A DNA stretch of 64,000 nucleotides, from positions 9,333,237-9,397,236 of the forward strand of contig NC_080062.1 of assembly GCF_026212465.1 (NCBI RefSeq), in the 5' to 3' direction. Origin of the DNA: Amaranthus tricolor. Taxonomy: Eukaryota > Streptophyta > Magnoliopsida > Caryophyllales > Amaranthaceae. Below, one piece after another: positions 47,901-59,815 of the stretch. Under the pieces are notes generated by a model. That model was given only the letters and a program-made list of their open reading frames with translations. It searched no databases and was not told where the DNA came from. Both the position numbers and the translations under genes were made by a program. Within the stretch, counting starts at the first letter, position 1. Every line of letters starts with the position of its first letter.

Positions 47901-50900
47901 TAAGAATCCCTTGAACTTTACTCACTGTTAGGATGCATTGGCTTGAATTGTTTGCATTTTGCCAAATCGCTTTAGTTTTGGACGTGCATTATAGAAAAAA
48001 CAGAGTGGTGGTTGTCACTTTTAGATTATTTATTCCCAGAGCTGGTTGTAGATGCTGAACTACTCTTATCCAATTTTTTGAATCATCCTAAATCATGCCT
48101 TTCGGTCTCTGTGGATGTGTGGCCTAAAACTGCTGATAGAAGTTATATTTGGTTTTTAACTGCAGATGATGGAGAAGGCGGATTCAAGTCGGAGAGCATC
48201 AAAGAATCAGCCACACCCTCTTCCTGTTCTTGCGATCCTTGCTAAAGATGTCGGTGAGCTTGCTGCTCATGAGAAGAAAGTATTCAGTCCAATATTGAAG
48301 AGATGGCATCCTTTGGCTGCTGGTGTTGCGGTTGCAACCCTCCATGCTTGCTATGGCAATGAATTAAAGCAATTCATTTCAAGTATAACGGAGTTGACAC
48401 CTGATGCTGTGGAAATCTTGAGAGCAGCTGACAAGTTGGAGCAAGATCTCGTGCAAACAGCGGTCGAAGATTCAGTGGATAGCGACGATGGTGGTAAGGC
48501 AGTCATCCGTGAGATGCCTCCGTATGAGGCTCAAGCTGCTATAGCCAATTTGGTCAAAGTTTGGATGAAAATGAGACTGGATAGAATGAAGGAACGGGTT
48601 GAAAGGAACATACAAGCAGAGGTATTTCTATCTATTTTACAATTTTTTCAAGTTAATGTGCATGGTTGGGGAAGAATAGATGATAACCTAAATGTACTAT
48701 TGACTTTGGGCAGTAATTTTTCCTTTGTATGTGTGATTTGTGATACTATCTTCAAACTCCTCCCAATTAACCTTTAAATTGGCATGTGGCAGAGAGGCTA
48801 GTTTAGTTTTACAGCCATATGTTGCTTTGCATTCTCTTTTCTCCGACTTTGCAATGACCCTTCTATAGAATTCATTTGGAATACCATACTCATTATAAGT
48901 TGAAGCCTGTCATGAAATTTCGAGACCGTTGTTATCCCTTGTCTCAACGTCTGAAGTGATTACATTTTACATGCTCTTTTGAATTGATGAAACGGTAATA
49001 TAAACAGCACAAGGATGTTATGCTTATTTTAGGGAGCAGGGGCGCGGTAGTTTGGTGTATAATTATCGTTATTACTTGTGGTTTATGGAGTTGCTGTTGC
49101 GCGTGTGATACAAAGAGAATTTCATTTGGGGGCTTGATGACTTTGAGCCTTTGACTGTCTTTGAGTGACATGCTGGCTCACAAAGCATAATCAGTAATCA
49201 CAGAAAGTAGGAAATTTGATGCATAATGATTGATGCCATGGTTCAAGGCTCAGTATGATCTGTGTAACATATTCCTTGACAATAAATGAGTGAAGTGTTA
49301 CTGAATTTGCTGGTTTCCCGAGCAGATTACAACTTGATCATTTCGACATGAAATGCATTTTGGTAGGTTTGAGATCTGATACGCCGAAATTAGCTTCCTA
49401 ACATCTTGCCATCATATGTCTGCACTTAGATGACAAAAGCACAAATCAAGAAATTTCGCCAATGTAGGCTCTAAATCTTGAAACCTATATCCATCTTTTA
49501 GATGGGAAAGTTGGTATATTAAGAAACAATATCTTGGGGATATTAAGCATTGCTCAATCCCTTCAATTTACTAGGAATAATAAAACTGGAACCTGTATAC
49601 TTGATCTTAATTTACTTTGATTCACATGTTCCCTTAGCATCTTGTATTAATCAATTGGTACCAAGAGTTCTGCATATATCCATAAAAAACCCTAACACAT
49701 AGCTTTTTCGTCTTCAATATGTCATACCTTTAACTAGAATATAATTCTGATCTTTAAGGGAGGGAGCTATAGTTTTTGGAATGTCAAAATGAAGACTAGT
49801 CTAAGAGTCAGAGATTTGTGGAAGTAGTGGTGGTCCTAATGCTGAAATCACATTTTCTTCAAGTTGTTATGATGGAATACCGTTTGCAAATCCATCAAAG
49901 GGGGAGATAATCAAAGACTAGAATGCTTTGCATATCCTTCAAAATGCCTGGACAGATGCCATTTTGTTCAAGAATAGTTATTGCAAGTTTTTCTAAATAA
50001 GCTTGCAGAAAGAGTTTCACGGAAGTCTGAACATTAATACCATCAGACTTCAAAACTTGAGAATAGATCTTGGGAATTTGAGTATGGAGTCTTGAGAATC
50101 CATCAATGATTACCATACAAGAGTCACATATGTAGTTAATCAAATGAAGATGTATATAGATGAGATAGATGAGATTAAAGAAGATGTTGTCAACAAAATC
50201 TTGAGCACTGTGACAGAACTATATGATAGTGCAGTCAGTGTTAAAGAAAGGACACAGGAGTTATCAATGCTAACAATATTAGAAGTGGTAGGCATGGTGA
50301 AGGCTTAAGAAGAAAGAACAAAGACGAATCTAGAAGGAGCATTTCAGGCTAGTCACGAAAACAAGAATGACAAGAAGCTCGAAGTCATAAATACTTTGAA
50401 GTCCACTTTTGCATAAGAAGGAATGCAACCAAAAAGAAAGACAAGTTTTTTCCATGTAGAATTCTCAAGATACCTAATCACGTTGAGAGTGATTTTAGAT
50501 GGAAAGACAAGTCTTAGGGTAATGATTAAGAGAGAGAGATTGCAAAAAGAAGCATAAACAAGCATTGGCACAAGCATAAGTTTAAGAAGAAGTAGGTCAT
50601 TTGTTTAGTGTGCATGAAGATGACTAAGAATCAACAAATTAATGGTTAATTGATAGTGGATGCAGTATCCACGTGACCAAAGATTCATTCGATTTTACGC
50701 AACTTAATACTTCAATCAAAATTCCTTTCAGATTGAGAAATTGAATTGTCATTAGTTCAAGGGGTGAAGGCACAATTGCGATAAAAACTCGCAACGAATT
50801 AAAACACGTCAAAGAAGTCTTGTATATGTACTAGGTTTGAGTAAGAATTTGATTAGTGTACCGCAATTGATGAAAATTTGGCCCATAGTTCATTTCCAAG

Positions 50901-53224
50901 GTAATACTTACAGTATTTTAGATCCTTTCCAAAAGAAATAACAAGTATTTATATGAATGATAAAAGCTTCATATTGTATTGGTCTTATGTATTCCTTCAT
51001 GATTCTAAAGCCAAAATAGATAAGCCACTTTTGCAACAAGAAAATAGGTCTCCTAGTACTTCCGTTAGAATTAGTACTATAGAAACATAATTAGAGGCAA
51101 GTAGTGTATGCTTGCTGGATTTTGTGTAGGATCAGTAGTAGATGTAGTATGAGAAGGAGATGAATTATCAGAGGATATGTCTGCCATGGATGCGAAGGAA
51201 AGATAAAGAGTACAAAAAAAAAATCAGGAGGTGTGGTGAAGGATTAGAAAAAGCTATGATACTATAATAGTTTTATGAAGAAAGTATCTTCTGAATTTGG
51301 AAAATAATCTTTTGGTACTTTATTCATTGAAGAAGAGGGTATATATACAGAAGGAAATGTTTCCAGAAGCTACACTCTAACAAGAAAATAAAGCTGAATA
51401 TAACAAACTATAAAAGAAGAAATACACCAAAACAGAATCTGTAACAAACTAATGACGTGGCTGTATTCTAGAATGAAATAGATCAGTGAGCTTGGGTATT
51501 GTTGAGATGAGGCTGCATAGTAGGCTGCATAGCTGATATATTATCATTGTTCAAGCTCTTGAGTTCGACATCAGTGACTCTGTTGCTGTGTTTTCGACTC
51601 TGTTTCAAATTTTTAGCCTTGGAAACTGCGAGTCACAAACTTGCAGACTAAAGACTTGGAGTTCCTGCTAATTTTTTTGTTGGACAGAGGGTGTTTGTTT
51701 GCTCTTAAACAGACAAAAATATAGAAATTTACTATTTAGCCAGTAACTTGGCTAGAGTCCTGAACTCATGTCCACCAGTATCTTATGCATAAGCTATGTG
51801 ATGTCCGACTGAGTCAAGAGCCAGGACTAATTTGGACCTATATATGCATTTTATTGCATATATAAGTATTAAGCTACGTGTGTTCTCCAGGGTCAATATG
51901 TCTATAATTGAACATTTATTGTTAGGGTTATTTTCCTGCAGCGTCAATAGGGTCTCTTCTTGTACAGGTTGAAATCATGGCCTGGTCTGACATAACATAA
52001 TTTTTAATAATGCTAGGTTTGGAATCCACGTGCCATCCAAGACGGACTTGCACCTTCTGCCGTTGAGGTTCTGCGGGTCGTAGATGATATTTTGGATGCA
52101 TTCTTTCAACTGCCTATTCCAATGCATCCAGCACTGCTCCCCGACTTGATAGCTGGTCTTGACCGATGCTTAAAATACTACACAAGCAAAGCTAAATCTG
52201 GCTGTGGTATGTACCTGTGATCTATGGCCTATCTCTCTGAAATTCAGGTACTCGTGTTTTTGACTACGTAATCTTTGTAATTCTCTTCATCACAGGATCA
52301 CGAAATACATTTCTACCAACTATGCCAGCTTTGACAAGATGTCCCATTGGGTCAAAATTAGGTGTTTTTAAGAAAAAAGATAAACCTTTGAATTCTCTGA
52401 GAAAAAGCTCTCAAGTTGCTGTGAATGGGGAGGCTGCATCTGGAGTGCCACAGCTTTGCGTGCGGATAAACACCTTGCACAAAATCCGGTCAGAGTTGGA
52501 AGTTGTGGAGAAAAGAATAATCACCCTCTTGAGGAATTGTGAGTCTGCTTGTGAAGAAGACTTTTCAGGTGGCTTAGGAAAAAAGTTTGATATGACACCA
52601 GCAGCCTGTGTAGATGCTATCCAACAACTTTCAGAGGCTGTGGCTTACAAACTTGTCTTCCACGATTTAAGCCATGTCTTGTGGGATAATTTATATGTTG
52701 GAGATGCATCATCATCGAGAATTGAGCCTTTCCTGCAGGAGCTAGAGCAGAACTTATTAATCATATCAGATACTGTAAACGAAAGGATACGAACACGAAT
52801 TATCACAGACATCATGAGAGCTTCATACGATGGATTCTTATTAGTGTTGCTTGCTGGGGGGCCTTACCGTGCCTTCTCGTGTCAGGATTTTAAGATCATA
52901 GAGGACGATTTTAAAGCACTTAAAGACCTCTTTTGGGCTGATGGTGATGGGTTGCCTATTGATATAATTAACAAATATTCATCTACGGCAAGAGAAGTTC
53001 TTCCTCTCTTTAACACTGATACAGAATCTCTCATTGAACGTTTCAGACGTGTGATTATAGAAGCTTATGGTTCTTCTGCGAAGACCAAGTTTCCACTACC
53101 TCCTACTTCCGGTGAATGGAATCCAACAGAACCAAATACGTTACTGCGTGTCTTGTGTCACAGGAATGATGATACTGCTTCAAAGTTCCTTAGAAAGACA
53201 TACAATTTACCTAAAAAACTGTAA
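44978..53224 (+). CDS. DUF810 family protein (PATROL1-like, Munc13-type)
   Basis: Five exons: 44978-45511, 46852-47718, 48166-48621, 52017-52206, 52296-53224. Phases agree, giving 991 aa. The DUF810 family carries Munc13 homology domains. PATROL1 in Arabidopsis moves the plasma-membrane proton pump AHA1 to the surface during stomatal opening; this member is closer to the At2g25800 type, whose role is less clear. Residues 1-~120 are Ser/Pro/Thr-rich and probably disordered, with SLLDLRSTAYEIFVAA at about residue 49. The conserved body includes TVGELMRVQMRVSE, RKAFLRIAASQLGKR across the first junction, EYDAWQKRNLRVLEAG, the SPILKRWHPLAAGVAVATLH block, FHDLSHVLWDNLYVGD and IRTRIITDIMRAS. The C-terminus RKTYNLPKKL matches the family end, so the gene is complete. 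Intron 2 begins CAG|GCAAGT, a GC-AG intron; splicing there is required to join FAQ to MMEKADSS in frame. Intron 4 (3.4 kb) contains Copia debris. Exon 1 begins after a pyrimidine-rich leader. Confidence 0.95.
47719..47724 (+). promoter_or_regulatory. GC-type 5' splice site of DUF810 intron 2
   Basis: CAG|GCAAGT. No GT donor nearby keeps the family sequence, whereas this one joins cleanly to the acceptor TGCAG|ATGATG (exon starts 48166). GC donors normally keep a strong surrounding consensus, as here. Confidence 0.8.
49740..50960 (+). pseudogene. Copia gag-protease remnant in DUF810 intron 4
   Basis: FWNVKMKTSLRVRDLW near 49775 matches the Copia gag motif 'YxxWxxxMxxxLxxxxLW'. EIDEIKEDVVNKILSTVTE near 50160-50210 follows in another frame. 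WLIDSGCSIHVTKDS at about 50647-50690 is the protease D-S-G. Many stops and frame changes make it dead. No LTRs belonging to it are evident. Confidence 0.7.
51020..51600 (-). mobile_element. Second Copia fragment (LTR, primer site, gag start), opposite strand
   Basis: Read on the - strand, an LTR-like stretch with TATATATACCC and AATAAA-type signals (about 51450-51270) is followed by TAGTATCATAGC, a mutated primer-binding site (about 51265-51250). An ATG-started gag-like segment (MADISSDNSSPSHTTSTTDP, from about 51188) comes next. It ends within ~120 bp, so it is a truncated 5' fragment. Its far end is undefined. Confidence 0.5.
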
Positions 53225-53929
53225 CTTGTGATGATTTTGATGCTGTCATCAACGGACAAGGCTACACGTTTGGTTCTTGGATTGGTTAAAGAAACAGGAA
53301 TTGTTTCTTATGGTTGAGCATCTATGTGAAGTTTTCCATCTATAAAGATTCATGTAATTCGAGTACAAGATCAAATACCTACTGAAGCTTCATCTAGAGC
53401 GTTTGCATATGATAGTAGTGTTTACGATTGAGTTGTGTAATGTTCCACTGTGGTTGCTTTCCTTGGCTAATTGGCTACTTCTGGTACTGACTGCAAGCAT
53501 AGCAGGTTTGATTGTCATCTACTATTGTTCATAGTGCTATCTGTTTCATGTATGTATTATAGCCATCTTTCATTTGTATAATGTTAACTCATAATTCTTT
53601 TATTAAAGATATTCATTATTATTTGTTTGAACAATGGTATTCATAACCTTAAGAGAGAATTAAAAAGCTCAAAAATGTAATTATTATACTTCTGATAATT
53701 TGGTGATAAATTTTCATTTTAATTCTATTTTAGGTTGCATTTGGGAACAAGTATTTTATTTCAAATTATAGATTTTAATTATGAAATCATTAATGAAAAA
53801 TTTGAGAATGACAAGGTTTGGGAGGTTATTCTCAAATCTTCATTTTTAACCATTTTTATAACAATGGTAGTTTTGACTCAAATCCAAATTTAAAAGTTTT
53901 TTTATTTGTCAAACACTAAATTTATGTCA
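53225..53929. other. DUF810 3' UTR and flank
   Basis: Probable 3' UTR to about 53590, where 'tataatgttaactcataattcttttattaaag' suggests polyadenylation signals. After that comes a repeat-like stretch with 'aaatttgagaatgacaaggtttgg'. No gene. Confidence 0.5.
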
Positions 53930-53937
53930 AATTTATA

Positions 53938-54137
53938 GGGCATTACTATTTGTCGCCACCCTTTTCATTTTATCGCCACCCCTCCTAATGAAATTACGAA
54001 TTTGCCCCTGAATTTTAAAAATTTACAAATGTGCCATTGGAGTTAATAACTTTTCATTTTAATTTTTTTTTAATTTTTTTTAATTTTTTTTAATTATTTT
54101 TATTTACATTATTATTGTTATTATAATTATTATTATT

Positions 54138-54172
<35 letters not shown>

Positions 54173-54177
54173 ACCAC

Positions 54178-54228
<51 letters not shown>

Positions 54229-54449
54229 AATAATAATAATTATAATAACAATAATAATAAAAATTTAAAAAAAAAATTTTAAAAAAAATCTAAAAAAAAA
54301 AAACCAGTCGCACAAAACGTGCAACTAGTTTTTTTTTTTTTTTTTTTTTTTTTTTCTAAAAAAAAATTATTTATTTATTTATTTTTTTTGAATTTCGACT
54401 TATAAAATTTCTTTTGTTTAATTAATTTATTTTTTAAGTTACTTATTTA

Positions 54450-54528
<79 letters not shown>

Positions 54529-54600
54529 TTTAGAAACATAAATTAAATATAATAATTAAAACAAAAATAATAATTTAATAATAATAACAATAACAACCAC

Positions 54601-54666
<66 letters not shown>

Positions 54667-54790
54667 AATAATAATAATTATAATAACAATAACAGTATAA
54701 ATAAAAATAATAAAAAAAAATTAGTCCCACAGTATAAAAATAATAATTAAAATTTCTTTTGTTTAATTAATTTATTTTTAAGTTACTTTT

Positions 54791-54840
<50 letters not shown>

Positions 54841-55020
54841 TTAAAAAATGAATTAATTAAACAAAAGAAATTTTATAAATCGAAATTCAAAAAAAAAAAT
54901 AAAATAAAATAAAAAAATAAAAAAATAAAAAAAACCAGACGCACGTTTTGTGCGACTGTTTTTTTTTTTTTTATAAAATTTTTATTATTATTGTTATTAT
55001 AATTATTATTATTTTTGTTG

Positions 55021-55058
<38 letters not shown>

Positions 55059-55274
55059 GTGGTTTAATAATAATAATAATAACAAAAATAATAATAATTA
55101 TAATAACAATAATAATATAAATAAAAATAATAAAAAAAATTTAAAAAAATGAAAATGAAAAGTTATTAACTCCAATGGCATATTTGTAAATTTTTAAAGT
55201 TCAGAGGCAAATTCGTAATTTCATTAGGAGGAGTGGCGATAAAATGAAAAGGGTGGCGACAAATAAGAATCGGG
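53938..55274. mobile_element. Terminal-inverted-repeat element filled with AAT microsatellite
   Basis: Ends at 53938-54060 and 55141-55274 are inverted copies (~125 bp, about 90% alike), sharing TATTTGTCGCCACCC, TTTATCGCCACTCCTCCTAA (with a base change) and GCCATTGGAGTTAATAAC. AATTTATA flanks the element at 53930-53937 and 55275-55282. The interior is (TTA/TAA)n in several blocks and two inverted phrases, CCAGTCGCACAAAACGTGC (about 54304) and GCACGTTTTGTGCGACTG (about 54941). An 8-bp duplication suggests hAT; the long arms suggest a Mutator-type (9-bp) element, and 8 of 9 bases would match. There is no transposase. Confidence 0.85.
54449..54525. repeat. (TAA)n microsatellite
   Basis: About 25 TAA units, the longest pure block inside the 53938-55274 element. 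Others lie at about 54121-54240, 54600-54660, 54795-54838 and 55020-55082. Confidence 0.9.
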
Positions 55275-55921
55275 AATTTATATTCATAATATTAATTCTT
55301 TTTGAAATGAAAATGTTATTTTAATTCTTAGGATCGCATACTTCTTTCCCTTTTTAGTTGCACCCGCAAATTAAGAGGTAGAAAAATGGTCAAATGTTTA
55401 TCTTTGCTTATAATGATATTAAAAGCAAAGACATTAAAAGATATACGTTATTGTTTTCTTATGAAAATATTTTTAATCTTGTTTGTTAGTGGTGAAAATT
55501 ATAATACTATACTTATTAAATGACCTAATTAAAATATAAATGTGATGTTAATAAAATGACTTGTTTTTACTGAAAACAAAATGGTGAAAGTAATCAAGAG
55601 AGGAAAATAATACAATTGTCTCATAGAACATAGTCCATTAGAAGTGCTCATATCTCTTATTTGTTGGTGCTATTATTTTATTTTTCTGTAGGAGCATGGT
55701 ATATTGAGTTTTCTTGTACGTTTGCCTAAATTGCATGACATTTCATCCAAAAAAGGAGCAACTCCAAAGTCTAAACGAATGTACGTTCATTTTGTAGACA
55801 CAGCAAATACTCACTGGAATGCTCTTGCAAGCTCCTACTTAGTCACTTAGGGAGTCATGTATGCAACCTCAGCTTAGTAACACAAAGATATTGCTCAAGG
55901 AATACTCGGTCGAGATACTCC

Positions 55922-56052
55922 CAGCCGGTCTCCTGAGAGACTTCTCTCAGACCTAATCCATTAAAGCTTAATGCGTACTCTTACTCTATATTTTTCTTTA
56001 TGTGCCGACCCAATTAGAGATGATCTCTCAAACAGATCGTCTCTCATATAGG
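55922..56052. mobile_element. MITE, 'gagagaNcgtct' family (short copy)
   Basis: GGTCTCCTGAGAGACTTCTC on the left, GAGATGATCTCTC and GATCGTCTCTCATA on the right, and 'attaaagcttaatgcg' inside match the copies in CCD8 introns 1 and 2. Confidence 0.55.
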
Positions 56053-56377
56053 AAGTAAAATATGTATTACACTGAAGGAATACTCGATCAAGATACCAAA
56101 ATCTGTAACTTAGAAACTAAAAACAAGAGCAAGAGAAAAAAAAAAACTCCTTACATCACATATAACATATTCTAACATATTTACTTTCTTCCCAATCTCA
56201 TTTTATACATCCTGTATTGAGTTTATTACTTGCAGTCTTGCAGAAATCTTGTTGACAAGCCTATGGTATCATTTATAATCACAAGCAAAGCTTGCCACGA
56301 CGTCGAACGGGTTACTAAAAGAGTAACCCTGCATTTGAAAGGCAGAATTCCCTCCATCTTTTATTACTTTCGGCGAT
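56053..56377. other. RCC1 gene 3' flank/UTR
   Basis: Probably the 3' UTR of the - strand RCC1 gene. No other gene. Confidence 0.5.
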
Positions 56378-59300
56378 TCAATGGGGGCTACTATTTGAAG
56401 ACTGCATAAACTCGCTCACAATCTCTTGAATCTTCCTCTTCATTATCTTATCCTTCACACAATCGACCATACTTCCAAAGAACATCTCTAAACGTCTTAG
56501 CTCTTTACGGTCTGCTGTCTCCAGTATATTATCCCATGCTTTTCCAACGTCAAAAGAATTCGAATTGACCAACGAGACTGGAACATCTTTCTCTTCAAAA
56601 GGCCGTGCAAAGAGAGTGCCATGAAGAATGTTTACATAGCGTTCCATCACCGTAAGTTTTGATTGAAGTAGTTTGATCTCTTCCATTGCCGTGGATAACT
56701 TTTTTTCCGTTTCTGGCTCCTCGCCTTTTGGCTTCTTCGACTCTTTATCGTTCAAATCTATCCCGTCACTGAAATCTTCCGATAGTGGGGGCCACAAAAC
56801 CGTCTTTGGAAAATAGGAATCACTTAGTTTGCCATCACCAAGAACTCCACTCCTTCCTCGTCCCCAAGCCCAAAGTTTAAAACCGTCATCTGCAACAAGG
56901 ACTGTGTGAGCTGCGCCACATGCAACTGCTATAGGACCCGGAAAGTTCAGTCCATGTGGCCCATTACACAAGATTTGTAGTGGTAAAATCGCATCTCCGT
57001 GATCCAGCCCTGTAAAACTCATATCAGGGCAAAGCCCAAGACCTTTTTCCATCCCCCATGACCATACTTCCCCAGCCGATGAAACTACACTCGTATGGAA
57101 CAACCCACAATCTACAGAAACAAGATATGCTTGTTCTGGCAATCCTATAACAGGTTCAGGGAGCGAGGCACTCTGGGTTGTACCTATTACAAGAAAAAGA
57201 TAAAACACATTTCAGCAGGCCGTCATTTACAACTATAACTACAAAGACGTAAAACTCGATTAAAGTTTAAGTCGCAATATAACAGTACCGTGTCCAAGCT
57301 GACCATTTTCTCCGAGACCAAAAGTCCAGCAAACACTTTCTAGTGTATCACTTGGCCTTTTCTTGAGAGTAAGTACAGCGGTGTGAAAAGCTCCACACGC
57401 CACCTCATAAGCCCTCCAAGCTGATCCCTCGCTGAACTGAGCAACAATTTGAGGCCGTGATCGGCTCTTTGTATCTCCCAACCCTAGTTGACCATGATAA
57501 TTGTTACCCCAAGTGTAGCACACGAGATCATCACCGGTATGTTTTTCACCAGCACTAACCAGAGCAATAATGTGCTCATTACCACATGCCACCTTAACAA
57601 CTGTATGACCATGAAAATCCCACATGGGAACCGGGGTTGGAAAACTTCCGAGCGAGAATGTATCATCGTCAGGACTGCTTTGCTGTGGGATGTTGCCCCA
57701 CATCCAGAGTGCTCCGAGGTTATCAATAGCAACTGACATCATTCCACCAGCTTCGACGGCACAGACCTGTGACAGTAAAACAACCATGTATGATACAATT
57801 GTTTTGTTATTCTTCCCTAATATAGAAAGTGTTCCTGTCTCACCTTCAGTGGATCTGTACTCTTTACCACTGAATCACCACCAAGAGTTTTGGGAGAGTC
57901 CAACTGAACTAATTTGTCTAATTTTCGGGGAACTGAGACATTATCTCCATCGAATCCAAGTTGGCTATCTATGAAATGTACAGAAAATCAATCAATCAAA
58001 AAGTTTTACTCAGAGAACGTATTTGAAAAGAAAGCATTTTGAGGTGAGAATATATATTACAGGTATTGTAGCCCCAGCACCAAACTGATCCATCATCTGC
58101 AATCAATAACGAGGGATCACAAAAGAGGATCCTTTAAAAAAACTCAACACAGCATCAGAATCAATCATCAATCAGTCAAAACTGAAGAATACATACTGAC
58201 CCTAGTTCGATGTATCCTGCTACACTAAATCAATTATCAATGCAAAAACTTTTCTAAATGAGAAAAATGCTAGAACCAGGGCAAAAGAGGTAGTGTTTAG
58301 GATGATAGATTCTGAGATTAAGGCAGAGTAACCAACCACGATAATCTTTTAGGTACTAAATTAGTCCCAAATGGCTCATTGAATCATGTGTACTTCTTAA
58401 CTTATATATCTGAAGTTATCAATGATGTTTACCGGCAAGAGTCAACCGGAAGCAACCTCTTTGTTATCATTAACAACGGTAAAGTTGCATACATCTGACC
58501 CCGAAAACCCCTTAATAGATTTGGGTAAATAACGCTGTAGTTTACACCTCTGTGTTCACTACCCCTTGAATTCATCCCCTCATTGCAAGTTCGATCTTAA
58601 TGATGATAACATGAATCCCTCATTGCTTCAAACAAACACCAAGATAAAAGATAAGCTGTTAAGAGACTAAATTCATAGCTAAGACCAACTCACACATCGA
58701 CACACATGACATACATACCTATCTCTAGGCACGAAAGCAAGTCGGATAGGCCATAGCCAACTTGTCATAGTAAACTTATGAGCTAATTTCTTACTCTCTT
58801 TTAGGTTCCAACACCATCCATGACTACTCATAAGTCCGTGCTCCCTTAGGTAGATTATGAAGCAACATACACTCCAATAGAAGGAGAAACTATATTTGAC
58901 ATACCATGAATCCATGATTTAAAGGTTTCAAAGACTACAATCAACCAAGTACCAATACAAAAATAATAACATCTGATAGACAACTGTTCAAGCCCAATCA
59001 GAAAGTAATCTAAATGTGTGGTTAATAACTCAACTAAACCTCACTAAATCAATTGACGACCACATCATAAATCATAATGCAATCACACAAGCAAAGCCTC
59101 CCAATGACTAAAATTCCCATTCCAACAAAAAAATACAATAAATTCCCCTTCATACACCAACTTCATACAAGTAAATAAATAAATACTATTTTTCAACCCT
59201 TTCTTATTTTTGATTGGATCCAATGACTTTTCATCAAAAATTCACTTTATACTTATTCAACCTCATCTAATTCTATTTAAAGGGGAGTTTGAAGTTGGGT

Positions 59301-59815
59301 AAGTCTTATTTGAACGAATTCGAACTTCTTTATTTCGGAAACTAAGATTAATTCACTAATTAAAGAGTCACAGAACATCTACATTAGAATTAACAACAAA
59401 CATATAGTAAAATTGGGAATTATAAAACAATAGATAGTAGCAATTACCAGAAAGAGCAAGACTGTGATAAGCACCAGCAGCAACACCAATAAAATTGTGA
59501 GGTTTCTCAGTCTGAGATAATTTCCCATTATCCAATTTTATAGAAACCGGTAAATTCTCATCAGATTCAGAACCATTACCAAGTCTCCCAAATGTGCCTC
59601 TTCCCCATGAATACACCTTCCCATTTCCTGCCCCATTTTTACAGCAAACATATACCCAATAGATTAAAGCAAGTTAAAAATTGAATTACAAACAGAATCG
59701 GGAAAATGGGTTCGAAAATAATACCGGAAAGTGCGAGAGTATGAGCTTCACCGGCAGCAACTGCGATGATCTTGTGTGCTGGGTTACGGAGTGGCAGTTC
59801 AGGAATCTCTTCCAT
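56378..59815 (-). CDS. RCC1-repeat (beta-propeller) protein
   Basis: Six exons on the - strand: 59815-59725, 59627-59448, 58096-58061 (36 nt), 57968-57844, 57766-57289, 57183-56378. All GT-AG, phases agree, 571 aa. RCC1 repeats build a seven-bladed propeller used by RCC1 (Ran exchange factor), UVR8 and others; plant members of this subgroup have no settled substrate. Repeats are visible as VAAGEAHTLALSG, VYSWGRGTFGRLGNG, VAAGAYHSLALSDDGSVWCW, VEAGGMMSVAIDNLGALWMW, VACGNEHIIAL, VACGAFHTAVL, VDCGLFHTSVVSSAGEVWSW and VACGAAHTVLVADDG...LWAWG. After the propeller (about residue 440) comes a Lys/Glu-rich linker and a helix, EKKLSTAMEEIKLLQSKLTV, likely a coiled coil, then a C-terminal helical region ending MQSSNSSPH. 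The Trp cluster and C-terminus of UVR8 are not evident, so UVR8 itself is unlikely. An in-frame ATG lies upstream at 59884; I prefer 59815 because MEEIPELP leads straight into the first repeat. Confidence 0.92.

Noticed and set aside
54873..55085. Asn-rich open frame on the - strand
   Set aside because: It is translated AAT microsatellite inside a transposable element.
57484..57974. Open frames on the + strand and in a second - strand frame
   Set aside because: They are shadows of RCC1 exon 5.
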